This document shows positions 42,570-50,812 of a stretch of 64,000 nt of DNA, piece after piece (position 1 is the first letter of the stretch; each line of letters opens with the position of its first letter). The stretch covers positions 1-64,000 of the forward strand of contig DATKTO010000030.1 of assembly GCA_035531075.1 (NCBI GenBank), in the 5' to 3' direction. Below the pieces are notes generated by a model. It saw only the letters and a program-made list of their open reading frames with translations. It searched no databases and was not told where the DNA came from. The position numbers and the translations under genes were made by a program. The DNA is from 39-52-133 sp035531075 (GTDB taxonomy: Bacteria; Pseudomonadota; Gammaproteobacteria; Burkholderiales; Gallionellaceae).

Positions 42570-43394
42570 ATGAGCACGATTACGACGAAAGATGGTACGC
42601 AGATTTATTACAAGGACTGGGGCACAGGGCAGCCAGTGGTGTTCAGCCATGGCTGGCCCCTCAGTGCAGATAGCTGGGAAGCGCAGATGCTGTTCCTCGC
42701 TGCCCGCGGTTATCGTTGCATTGCCCATGACCGGCGCGGCCATGGGCGGTCGAGCCAGCCCTGGTATGGCAACGAGATGGACACCTATGCCGACGATCTC
42801 GCGGAGCTTATCGAAACGCTAGACCTGAAGGACGCCGTCCTCATCGGCTTCTCTGCGGGTGGTGGCGAAGTTGCACGCTATATCGGCCGCCATGGCACCA
42901 AACGGCTGGACAAGGCCGCGCTGATCGCCGCCGTTCCGCCGCTGATGCTAAAAACGGCGGCCAATCCCGGCGGCATGCCGATCGAGAAATTCGACGGGAT
43001 TCGCCAGGGCGCGATGGCCGACCGCTCGCAGCTCTACAGGGATATCGCCAGCGGCCCTTTCTTCGGTGCCAACCGTCCGGGGGCCAAGGTTTCGCAGGGC
43101 ATGATCGATTCGTTCTGGCTGCAGGGGATGCAGGCCGGTCACAAGAACACCTTCGACTGCATCAAGGCGTTCTCCGAGACGGATTTCACCGAAGACCTGA
43201 AGAAGTTCAACGTGCCGACTTTGATCATTCACGGCGATGACGACCAGATCGTGCCGATCGGCGCCGCAGCTCTCCGCTCAGTGAAGCTGGTCAAGAACTC
43301 AATCCTGAAGATCTATGCGGGCGCACCCCACGGACTGGCCGACACACACAAAGACCAGCTCAATGCAGACTTGCTGGCATTTCTTAAGACCTGA
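42570..43394 (+). CDS. Alpha/beta hydrolase, cofactor-free haloperoxidase type
   Basis: A 274-residue protein. Nucleophile elbow GFSAGGGE with Ser95, acid in HGDDDQIVP (about Asp225), and His254 in GAPHGL complete the triad. HGWPLSADSWEAQM supplies the oxyanion region. This pattern is that of bacterial non-haem chloroperoxidases/arylesterases, which hydrolyse esters and form peracids. No signal peptide, so cytoplasmic. The start has no clear ribosome site, only an A-rich stretch (AAAAAAGAAGAAATTA), possibly because the gene lies downstream of the decayed DUF3309 reading frame. Confidence 0.9.
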   Translation: MSTITTKDGTQIYYKDWGTGQPVVFSHGWPLSADSWEAQMLFLAARGYRCIAHDRRGHGRSSQPWYGNEMDTYADDLAELIETLDLKDAVLIGFSAGGGEVARYIGRHGTKRLDKAALIAAVPPLMLKTAANPGGMPIEKFDGIRQGAMADRSQLYRDIASGPFFGANRPGAKVSQGMIDSFWLQGMQAGHKNTFDCIKAFSETDFTEDLKKFNVPTLIIHGDDDQIVPIGAAALRSVKLVKNSILKIYAGAPHGLADTHKDQLNADLLAFLKT

Positions 43395-43416
43395 AGCCGT
43401 CAACTGAGAAATTGCC

Positions 43417-43690
43417 ATGAAAGGTTTTGTACAAAACATTGAGTGGATCACCGTCAAGAATGAAGGCTTTCATCGAATGCTTTAACGGCCAGAAGCTGTC
43501 GGCTCGTTGTCATGACGTTGAAGCAAAAAGAAAAAATCGGGATGTAAGTGCATAAGCTCGATCAGTTCTTTCGCGTGTAAATAGGCTGGCGAGGTTGAGG
43601 CCGACAACGAACATTCCCGGCGGCAAAGCGACGGAATAGAGAGCAATAACTTGGCACGGTTGACCACATCAGGAATTCAAAGTGTGTGGT
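43417..43690 (+). pseudogene. Decayed cupin-domain gene
   Basis: Starts MKGFVQNIEWITVKNEGFHR, like the family of small cupins beginning MKGF-QNIE-, then hits TAA. In a shifted frame the sequence resumes LVVMTLKQKEKIGM, a stop where Glu is expected, VHKLDQFFRV, another stop where Glu is expected. Weaker PAA-K-rich similarity continues to about 43690. At least three lesions, so genuinely dead. It was originally a ~110-residue single-domain cupin. Confidence 0.65.
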
Positions 43691-43774
43691 TGCGCGCGCA
43701 TCAGGGTAAATCTGTAATGAAGCACACGTAACCACTGTGGGACATTAGTCCGTAAATAATCAAGGAGATCAATG

Positions 43775-44161
43775 ATGAGTACTGACAATAACCCAATGGG
43801 CAAAGGGGAGAATCTGATTTACGACGCCGTCAAAGACATGACCAAAGACGAGCTTGAACAAACAGTCAGGAAAAATGCCGCAGCCAGAAACTTCGTGCTG
43901 AGCGACGAACACATGAGCGTGATTCACACATTGATCGAGCACTATAAGCAAGATTGCAAGGATGATCACGACTGTTTTACCACGCATGAGCATATGCGTT
44001 TTCTCGAGGAGGCGTACAAATCCAAAGGCGGCGGCAAATATCTTTATATGTTATTTGACGCCATGCCTGATACGCGCGGCGTGCTCATGCCTATTCATGA
44101 ACTAGCCGGTTTGCCTGATCTGAGGCTGCAATCTGATAAGGGGTTCGGGACGACCTTTTGA
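43775..44161 (+). CDS. DsrC/TusE-related protein lacking the C-terminal Cys
   Basis: Tandem ATG at 43772/43775; 43775 lies seven bases after AAGGAG, giving 128 residues. The DsrC/TusE fold is seen in FVLSDEHMSVIHTLIEHYKQ, THEHMRFLEEAY, GGGKYLYMLFDAMPDTRGVL and AGLPDL. In DsrC and TusE a conserved penultimate Cys carries sulfur. Here the tail reads LQSDKGFGTTF with no Cys, and the only Cys are internal (DCKDDHDC). So it is a divergent family member, perhaps regulatory, not a standard sulfur carrier. It lies next to the decayed cupin and is convergent with the REC-GGDEF gene. Confidence 0.7.
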   Translation: MSTDNNPMGKGENLIYDAVKDMTKDELEQTVRKNAAARNFVLSDEHMSVIHTLIEHYKQDCKDDHDCFTTHEHMRFLEEAYKSKGGGKYLYMLFDAMPDTRGVLMPIHELAGLPDLRLQSDKGFGTTF

Positions 44162-44245
44162 ACGTGGTATGAAAAGGTGCGACGGGTGTTGGACAAAAAC
44201 GGTTTGCCCAATTTTCAGTATAGGCCGTGGCAACTTTCGATAGCA

Positions 44246-45211
44246 TCAAATCGGATCACTGTTGCCGCGCCAGCGCTCACGCTGCGCTGCGATGCGATAG
44301 TCGTTCTTGCCTGTGCGCTTAGCCTCATACAAGGCCAGATCCGCGTTCTTCATCAGCGTGTCCCCGTCCTCGCCATGCGTCGGATAAATACTGACACCGA
44401 CGCTGGTGGTAATGTTGACGGTATGCCCGTCGATGACATAGGGTTGTGACACGGCCTGTATCACTTTTGACACCAGCTTGGCCAAACCGTCTGCATGAAT
44501 CAATTCCCACAACGCGATCACGAATTCGTCGCCCCCCAGGCGCGCTACCGTGTCCTCTTGGCGCACTGCGGCCGTCAGGCGCGCAGCGACCATGTTCAGC
44601 AGCTTGTCGCCCGCATCGTGGCCCAGGGTGTCGTTGATCTGCTTAAACCCGTCCAGATCCAAATACATCACCGCCATGGCGCGCTTGTTCCTGTGCGCAT
44701 GGGCGATGGCCAGCGAAAGTCTGTCCAATAGAAGCCGTCTATTTGGCAGCCCGGTCAGTGAGTCATGCAGCGCCAGGGATTCCATCTTATGGCTGTATTG
44801 CTCGAGTTGCTTGTACAGCAAGCGCACTTCCAGCATGTTGTGAATGCGCGTATTGGCTTCGATCAGGTCAAACGGTTTGGCTACGAAATCCTTTGCACCG
44901 GAGGTCAGCGCACGCAATTTGTGGCCCGGTTGGGCCGTAATCACGAGTATCGGAAGGTAGTCATCCGTTGCGGTTTTTTTAAGATCTTCCATAACCTGGA
45001 AGCCATCCATGCCGGGCATCTGCAGATCGAGCAGGATCAGGTCGTAGTGGTTCTTGCGATACAACTCGCAGACTGCATAGGGATTATTGGTCGACGCTAT
45101 GCAAGCATAGCCGGCTTCACGCAGCATTTCCTCAAGCATAAGCACATTGGATTGCTGATCGACAACGATCAGAATGCTGGCGTTAAGAATTTCTTGTTCG
45201 CTGATCATCAT
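44246..45211 (-). CDS. Response regulator diguanylate cyclase (REC-GGDEF)
   Basis: A 321-residue protein. Receiver ~10-125 with phospho-acceptor Asp62 (ILLDLQMPGMDG) and Lys in VAKPFD. The usual acidic pair after the first strand is VVDQQ, so one Asp is replaced by Gln, which may weaken Mg binding. GGDEF ~150-310 with intact GGDEF and an RQED I-site upstream. It overlaps the hybrid kinase stop by 4 bases (ATGA), so the kinase at 45208 is its likely partner. Output is c-di-GMP synthesis. Confidence 0.9.
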   Translation of the reverse strand: MMISEQEILNASILIVVDQQSNVLMLEEMLREAGYACIASTNNPYAVCELYRKNHYDLILLDLQMPGMDGFQVMEDLKKTATDDYLPILVITAQPGHKLRALTSGAKDFVAKPFDLIEANTRIHNMLEVRLLYKQLEQYSHKMESLALHDSLTGLPNRRLLLDRLSLAIAHAHRNKRAMAVMYLDLDGFKQINDTLGHDAGDKLLNMVAARLTAAVRQEDTVARLGGDEFVIALWELIHADGLAKLVSKVIQAVSQPYVIDGHTVNITTSVGVSIYPTHGEDGDTLMKNADLALYEAKRTGKNDYRIAAQRERWRGNSDPI

Positions 45212-47814
45212 ATTTCTCCGCCTTTATTTGTGTCGCCCAATTTCATTTTGGGCAACTTCAGTGCATCGTCCAACGCGGTCATAAATTCGTTGACCTTGAT
45301 CGGCTTGGTGAGATAGCGGAAGAATCCAGCCTCCAGGCCCTTCTCGATATTGCGGGGCATGGCATTGGCACTGATGGCAAGCACCGGGATGTGGGCCGTG
45401 GCCGGGTCTGAGCGCAGGATTTTCAGCGCTTCGAATCCGCTGATGCCAGGCAGATTGATGTCCATCAGGATCACATCCGGGAGATGGGCGCGTGCAAGGG
45501 CTATGCCAATATTGCCATCTTTCGCGCTCAGCATGTTTATATGTTGATGGTCAGAAATTATTTGCTCGACAAGCATCAGGTTGGCCGGATTGTCTTCCAC
45601 ATAGAGAAGGGTGTGCAGCGCTGGGGTTGTCCGGGTGTTTGTCTGTGCTTGCGGCGCAGGTTCTGCGGGCAGTGTGTTTTCAGCGACAAGTTGTGGAACG
45701 TCACGGATCAGTTCAATCCAGAATGTACTACCCACTCCGACAGTGCTTTCCACGCCGATGTTGCCTCCCATCAGCTCGACCAGTTGCTTGGTCACCACCA
45801 GCCCGATGCCGGTCCCTTCCTCGGTGCCGCTCTCTTGTCCGAGACGATTGAACGGCTGAAACAGCTGCGCCAGATGTTCCTGAGGCAATCCCGCACCGCT
45901 GTCTTTGATGCTGATGCGTATGCGTTCCGTGGTGCTCGCGGTGCACTTCACCTCGACCGTTCCATGCTCGCGGTTGTATTTGATCGCATTGGAAAGCAGG
46001 TTGATCAGAGCCTGCTTTACCCGGGTTCGATCGGCATTGGCAAACCAGGTCGGATCGACTGGAAGAAAAGTCAACTTGATTTCACGCTGTTGCGCCTGCG
46101 GGTCGATCATGGCCTGGCATTCGAGCATGACTTCGGCCAGTGACACCGGTTCTCGCGATAGCGACAGCTTGCCGGACTCGATCACCGCGAGATCGAGGAT
46201 CTGGTTAATCAGTTCCAGCAGATACCATCCTGCTTTGATTATCTGCTGAAGCCTTTGCGTCTGGGCGGCCGTTGGCGGCGGTGAACCTGCCTCCAGCAAC
46301 TGGGCGAAGCCGAGGATGGCGTTCAGGGGTGTGCGCAGCTCATGGCTCATGCTGGAAAGGAAATCCGATTTCGCAAGGCTGGCTTTTTCCGCTACAGATT
46401 TGGCGTGCTCCAACTCATGATCCAGACGTTTGCGTTCGGTGACGTCGCGTGCGGCGGCGAACACGCCCTGCAGCTTCCGGTCCCGGTCGTAGAAGGTGGA
46501 CGCATTGAAGGACACCACCGTTTCCGTGCCGTCTCTGGCGCGCGCAGTGAGCTCGTAGTTGATGACCTTCTTCTCGCTCAATACCAGTTTGATGCTCGCC
46601 TCGGCCCGTTCCGGATCGGTAAAATAGTTCTTGAATGGCGCGCCGATCAGCTCATCCCGCGTGCAGCCGGTGAGCGCCTCCATCTGCTTGTTGACATCGG
46701 TAATGATGCCGGACGGATCGGTGGTCATGATCGCATCAATGTTGGATTCGATCAGTGAGCGCGTGTAGAACTGCTGGTCGCGCAGGCGCTGATCGAGCAG
46801 CTTCTGCTCTGCTTCGACCTGCTTGCGCGCGGTGTTGTCGGTGCCGATCAGCAGATAGCCGATGATTTCGTTTTGCGCATCGCGCAGTGCGGTGACGGAC
46901 ACCACCGCAGGAAAGCGGCTGCCGTCCTTGCGGATGTAAGTCAGTTCGTAGATGTCCTCGATGCCGCGCGACGCCTTGAATACCAAAGCCTCGAAGCCAG
47001 GCGTAATCGGCGTGCCGAGTTCAGCGCTCAACGCCTTTGCGCGCGCAATCACTTCCCGCGGATCGGAAATGTTGGCCGGTGTGATCTTGTTCATCACTTC
47101 GGCGGCGGTGTAACCCAGCATGCGCTCCGCGCCGACGTTGAAAATCTGAATCACGCCCTTTGCATCGGTGGCGATACTGGAGAAGTTGGCGCTGTCGAAA
47201 ATCGCTTTCTGCAACGCCCCCGCCTTGAGCAGCGCCTCTTCCGCCTGCTTGCGCGCGGTGTTGTCGGTGCCGATCAGCAGATAGCCGATGATGGCGTTTT
47301 GAGCGTCGCGCAGCGCGGTGACTGACACGATGGCCGCTAAGCGGCTGCCGTCCTTGCGGATATAGGTCAGCTCGTAGATGTCCTCGATACCGCGCGAGGC
47401 CTTGAAAACCAATGCCTCGAAACCCGGCGCAATCGGGGTTTCGAGTTCGATGCTCAGCGCCTTGGCGTGCGCGATCAATTCCCGCGGATCAGAAATGTCG
47501 GCCGGGGTGTTCTTGTTCAACACGTCAGTAGCCTTGTATCCCAGCATACGTTCGGCGCCGACGTTGAAAATCTGAATCACGCCCTTTGCGTCTGTGGCGA
47601 TAATCGCGAAATTGGCGCTGGTAAAAATCGCGTTCTGCAACACCGTGGTTTTGAATGAGGGCTCCGGGCATCGGGCCTTGGTGATGTCTTTGGTCGTGCC
47701 AGCGGCGGAGTTGAAAGCGGCAGGATTGAAGTGTCTTCTTTTTTGGCATGGCCGACCTCTGATAAAGCGTGAGTAAGTCTGGCGGATCGGCGTGGCCGAA
47801 GGTGCGAGCAGCAC
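45208..47814 (-). CDS. Hybrid histidine kinase with tandemly duplicated PAS
   Basis: 868 residues as drawn; the first ~60 are atypical, so the true start may be downstream. PAS1 and PAS2 are near-identical 142-residue repeats (shared GVIQIFNVGAERMLGY, FEALVFKASRGIEDIYELTY). PAS3 follows (SLIESNIDAIMTTDPSGI). HisKA has SHELRTPLNAILGF, His491; HATPase has NLLSNAIKYN and GTGIGL; the C-terminal REC has Asp785 (LMDINLPGISG). No transmembrane segment, so a cytosolic sensor. Translationally coupled to the REC-GGDEF gene. A candidate operator at 47948 lies 134 bases upstream. Confidence 0.9.
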   Translation of the reverse strand: MLLAPSATPIRQTYSRFIRGRPCQKRRHFNPAAFNSAAGTTKDITKARCPEPSFKTTVLQNAIFTSANFAIIATDAKGVIQIFNVGAERMLGYKATDVLNKNTPADISDPRELIAHAKALSIELETPIAPGFEALVFKASRGIEDIYELTYIRKDGSRLAAIVSVTALRDAQNAIIGYLLIGTDNTARKQAEEALLKAGALQKAIFDSANFSSIATDAKGVIQIFNVGAERMLGYTAAEVMNKITPANISDPREVIARAKALSAELGTPITPGFEALVFKASRGIEDIYELTYIRKDGSRFPAVVSVTALRDAQNEIIGYLLIGTDNTARKQVEAEQKLLDQRLRDQQFYTRSLIESNIDAIMTTDPSGIITDVNKQMEALTGCTRDELIGAPFKNYFTDPERAEASIKLVLSEKKVINYELTARARDGTETVVSFNASTFYDRDRKLQGVFAAARDVTERKRLDHELEHAKSVAEKASLAKSDFLSSMSHELRTPLNAILGFAQLLEAGSPPPTAAQTQRLQQIIKAGWYLLELINQILDLAVIESGKLSLSREPVSLAEVMLECQAMIDPQAQQREIKLTFLPVDPTWFANADRTRVKQALINLLSNAIKYNREHGTVEVKCTASTTERIRISIKDSGAGLPQEHLAQLFQPFNRLGQESGTEEGTGIGLVVTKQLVELMGGNIGVESTVGVGSTFWIELIRDVPQLVAENTLPAEPAPQAQTNTRTTPALHTLLYVEDNPANLMLVEQIISDHQHINMLSAKDGNIGIALARAHLPDVILMDINLPGISGFEALKILRSDPATAHIPVLAISANAMPRNIEKGLEAGFFRYLTKPIKVNEFMTALDDALKLPKMKLGDTNKGGEI
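46845..47696 (-). repeat. Direct repeat of 426 bp within the kinase gene (approximate extent)
   Basis: The segment starting CGATCAGCAGATAGCCGATG at 46845 recurs at 47271, an offset of 426 bases (142 codons). Most of the intervening sequence is near-identical at DNA level, so the PAS duplication is recent. Confidence 0.75.
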
Positions 47815-47947
47815 CTCACCTGGTTAACGCGTATTCTGCACAAAAAAATGCATGCTTTTGCTACAGTCGCCGGGTGCTGGGAGAGTCAGTCCATAGATGA
47901 ATTTTGAGCAGCCATTAATCATCATAGCGATTAGGTTTTTCGCTCTC

Positions 47948-47963
47948 TGTGCGCTATTACACA
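47948..47963. promoter_or_regulatory. Candidate Crp/Fnr-type operator, copy 7
   Basis: TGTGCGCTATTACACA, upstream of the hybrid kinase/REC-GGDEF operon and just beyond the truncated Crp-like remnant. Confidence 0.5.
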
Positions 47964-47977
47964 TAAGGGCGGTGTTT

Positions 47978-48226
47978 TTATGCAAAGAGTGGCTGGCTGA
48001 GGAAATTCCTGGCGATTACGTGCATCACAGAGGCGATGGCATTTTTTTTGACTACTTTTCGGTACTCGCAAGCGTGTGACTCCAATCCCGATCGCTGAAG
48101 CATTGTGATGTGACCGTGGCGGTAGCTAGTCAAGCCAGCGCACTGCCAATTTTCGGCAGTTTCCGTGTTGCCTTCGTAAGCCGAACAGGCCAACTTCCAG
48201 TGACTGATGTCCTTAAGGCAGTTCAT
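47978..48226 (-). pseudogene. Truncated, diverged copy of the Crp/Fnr regulator 3' end
   Basis: The reverse-strand frame contains NTETAENWQCAGLTSYRHGH and ITMLQRSGLESHACEY, matching the C-terminal ITETAGNLQRAGLISYHRGH and ITVLNRSGLESRTCECY of the intact regulator directly upstream. About 60 residues of the DNA-binding domain end are retained, with no N-terminal sensor and a broken recognition helix. At DNA level it parallels the 48310-48500 stretch of the intact gene. It is a remnant of a tandem duplication. Confidence 0.75.
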
Positions 48227-48227
48227 A

Positions 48228-49007
48228 TTAATAAAACTGAGCCGCCCTTACGCTATGAATATTTGGAGCGCTGTTATTGGGTGCCGTATCGGAAAACAAG
48301 CGTTGGAATTCTTTTTTAACTACGCTGTAGCATTCACAAGTGCGGGACTCCAATCCCGATCGGTTGAGTACTGTGATATGGCCACGGTGGTAACTAATCA
48401 AGCCAGCACGCTGCAAATTTCCGGCGGTTTCGGTAATTCCTTCGCGGCGAACACCAAGCATGCCGGCAATCAATTCTTGTGTCATGGTCAATTCACTCGA
48501 GTGCAATCGATCAAAGGTTGACAGCAGGCAGCGGCACAGTTGCTGCTCCACCGAATGATAGCGATTGCAGACCGCAGTTTGTGACATCTGTGTAATCAAA
48601 GCCTGCGTGTAACGCAGCAACAGATTCTGTAATGTGCCGGAACGGCGTCCCCCTACTCGATTGAACTCCTCCATCATCAACCGCCCTTTCAGCCGATAAC
48701 TGTAGCCTGCATTCTGGACAGTGGCCCGGCTGGGTGTAGTCATTCCGCCCATAAAAAGTGAAATGCCGAGTACGCCCTCGTTACCCACTCCTGCAATTTC
48801 AGTCGATGCGCCATTCTTCATCACGTAGTGCAGGGATATAATGGCGGTCGTCGGGAAATAGACATGCTGCAATTGGCCGCCGGATTCGTAAATGACTTCA
48901 CCGAGGGGAAGCGAGACCAGTTCCAGATGGGGGGAAAGTCGCTGGAATACTTCCTCAGGCAGGGCGGCAAGGAGATGGTTTTGTTTGGGGGTAAGCGGTG
49001 TGAACAT
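48228..49007 (-). CDS. Crp/Fnr-family transcriptional regulator
   Basis: A 259-residue protein. Cyclic-nucleotide-type beta-roll ~20-140 (LPLGEVIYESGGQLQHVYFP, VGNEGVLGISLFMG), dimer helix ~145-175, and winged HTH with MTQELIAGMLGVRREGITET as the Crp recognition region. It lacks the Cys set of FNR, and the beta-roll does not show a canonical cAMP-binding Arg motif. This belongs to a subtype common in betaproteobacteria with YFPTTAIISL and CECYSVVKKEF signatures, ligand unknown. Its position beside the palindrome-bearing stress block makes it the best candidate for the factor binding those sites (inference). Confidence 0.88.
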   Translation of the reverse strand: MFTPLTPKQNHLLAALPEEVFQRLSPHLELVSLPLGEVIYESGGQLQHVYFPTTAIISLHYVMKNGASTEIAGVGNEGVLGISLFMGGMTTPSRATVQNAGYSYRLKGRLMMEEFNRVGGRRSGTLQNLLLRYTQALITQMSQTAVCNRYHSVEQQLCRCLLSTFDRLHSSELTMTQELIAGMLGVRREGITETAGNLQRAGLISYHRGHITVLNRSGLESRTCECYSVVKKEFQRLFSDTAPNNSAPNIHSVRAAQFY

Positions 49008-49527
49008 AATAGTGACCCTAATCTAGTCTGGGAGCGGGCAACTTGCAGCATCAATGTCAAAAAAAGCAAACAGCAAAAGTTGAGCCTGTATATGGGGAAG
49101 CAGATTTGCACTTGGCACTCAATTGCAGCATATCTCTTGCCAATGCAAATATTGGGCACTCACCTGGTGAGTTATCAGTCGCAACCGAAATTGCCAAGAT
49201 TTAAAGCCTGGTGTTACCAATTGAATTTAATCATATAAATCAACCTCTCCAAATAGGGAGAATCCTTAAATCAGATGCAGTATGTCGACCCGTCAATATT
49301 TGGCAAGCGTCATTCGATTATCAGTAACCAGGATAAACAGAGTGGGGAGTTACCCAGGCAAGGTTGGGCATGTTGACTGTTTGCGAGTGCAGGAAAAATG
49401 CAAAGGCAAGTTGGATTGCCAGCTGACTTTGTTGGTTTTGGTAGAGGCTGGCAATCGTAGCGGAGCATTCCAGTGCTTCAGCACCATAACTTAAGGCAAT
49501 TGCCGGTTTTTCTATTACAATTCACTA
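49008..49527. other. Intergenic region, no gene seen
   Basis: Between the divergent Crp and ispD genes. No ORF with a ribosome site, no palindrome of the 16-bp family and no strong hairpin was recognised. Confidence 0.55.
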
Positions 49528-50214
49528 ATGACTGATATATTTTCCGCCCTCGTTCCTGCCGCAGGTTCGGGCTCCCGCATGGGCCACGAGCTTCCCAAGC
49601 AGTATAGGGCGCTGGCAGGCAAGCCCATGGTTTACCACGCGCTTGCTATCCTGTGCGCCAATCCCGAAATCGCCACCGTATTTGTCGTGCTTGCGCCGGA
49701 TGATGCGCATTGGCATACCTATGACTGGTCAACGTTTGGCGAGAAATTGCAGCCGTTGTTTTGCGGCGGGCAAACGCGTGCGGAGAGCGTGCTGAATGGC
49801 TTGCTGGCGTCCGAGCTGGAACTGGAGGACTGGGTGCTGGTACACGATGCGGCGCGTCCCTGTTTAAGTGCGCAACAATTGAGCCGGTTGCTGGATGAGC
49901 TGCGCAACGACGAGGTGGGTGGCCTGCTTGCAGTGCCTGTGGCCGACACCCTGAAGCGTGCCGATGCGATGCACCGAGTGGCGCACACGGAAAGCCGGGA
50001 AGGGCTGTGGCAGGCACAGACGCCGCAGATGTTCCGCACCGGCTTGCTGGTGCAGGCGCTGGAAACGGTGCGCAGTGTCACCGACGAGGCTTCTGCGGTC
50101 GAGGCGCTGGGGCTGAAGCCAAAGCTGGTGAGCAGCGACTCGACGAATTTCAAGGTGACATACCCGCAAGATCTGCGGCTGGCGGAATTGCTACTTGAAA
50201 GAAAAAACAATTAG
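49528..50214 (+). CDS. ispD: 2-C-methyl-D-erythritol 4-phosphate cytidylyltransferase
   Basis: A 228-residue protein with the nucleotide-binding PAAGSGSRMGHELPKQYRAL motif at the N-terminus, VHDAARPCLS in the middle, and the QTPQMFRTGLL and DEASAVEALG segments typical of IspD. It catalyses CTP + MEP to CDP-ME in the MEP isoprenoid pathway. First of a rightward housekeeping run ispD-ispF-tsaB-rimI-udg. Its TAG stop lies inside the left arm of an inverted repeat at 50211. Confidence 0.96.
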   Translation: MTDIFSALVPAAGSGSRMGHELPKQYRALAGKPMVYHALAILCANPEIATVFVVLAPDDAHWHTYDWSTFGEKLQPLFCGGQTRAESVLNGLLASELELEDWVLVHDAARPCLSAQQLSRLLDELRNDEVGGLLAVPVADTLKRADAMHRVAHTESREGLWQAQTPQMFRTGLLVQALETVRSVTDEASAVEALGLKPKLVSSDSTNFKVTYPQDLRLAELLLERKNN

Positions 50215-50312
50215 CCACAGAGATCACAGAGGCTTGGGCGTACGATATAATTCGTTGATTATATTTATCAAATGTAAAGTTAATTGGTTTTCTCTGTGAT
50301 CTCTGTGGCTAA
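50211..50312. repeat. Inverted repeat (21-bp perfect arms) between ispD and ispF
   Basis: Arms at 50211-50231 and 50292-50312 are exact reverse complements containing GCCACAGAGATCACAGAG, with a ~60-base AT-rich centre. The left arm includes the ispD stop, and the right arm ends 23 bases before ispF. The arm sequence resembles a dispersed MITE/REP-like element I recall in proteobacteria. Transcribed, it would form a long hairpin in the ispD-ispF message. Confidence 0.75.
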
Positions 50313-50335
50313 AAAAGATTTATTAAGGAAGTGAT

Positions 50336-50812
50336 ATGAGAATTGGTCATGGTTATGACGTGCACCAACTGGTTGCAGGGCGCAAGCTGATTGTTGGCGG
50401 GGTAGAGATTGCGTATGACAAAGGTTTGCTCGGACATTCCGATGCCGACGTGCTGCTGCATGCCATTTGCGACGCGCTGCTGGGCGCCGCGGCACTGGGC
50501 GATATCGGCAAACATTTTGCCGACAGCGATGCGAAATTCAAGAATATCGACAGCCGCATCCTGCTGCGCGAGGTGGCACGCCTGCTGAATAACGCCGGAT
50601 TCCGCGTGGGCAATGTAGACGCGACCATCATTGCGCAGGCGCCGAAAATGGCGCCGCACATCGCGCGCATGGTGGAAAATATTGCCACGGATCTGGGCGT
50701 GCCGATGAATGCGGTGAATGTGAAAGCCACCACCACGGAGAAGCTTGGTTTTGAAGGGCGCGGTGAGGGCATTGCAGCAGAAGCAGTGGCCTTGCTGCTC
50801 ACTGCACAATGA
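50336..50812 (+). CDS. ispF: 2-C-methyl-D-erythritol 2,4-cyclodiphosphate synthase
   Basis: A 158-residue protein starting MRIGHGYDVHQLVAGRKLIV, with metal ligands Asp8 and His10 (DVH), a later His in the LGHSDADVLLHAICDALLGA region, and the C-terminal TTTEKLGFEGRGEGIAAEAV signature. It makes MEcPP from CDP-ME 2-phosphate. AAGGAAG lies before ATG. It overlaps tsaB by 4 bases (ATGA). Confidence 0.97.
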   Translation: MRIGHGYDVHQLVAGRKLIVGGVEIAYDKGLLGHSDADVLLHAICDALLGAAALGDIGKHFADSDAKFKNIDSRILLREVARLLNNAGFRVGNVDATIIAQAPKMAPHIARMVENIATDLGVPMNAVNVKATTTEKLGFEGRGEGIAAEAVALLLTAQ

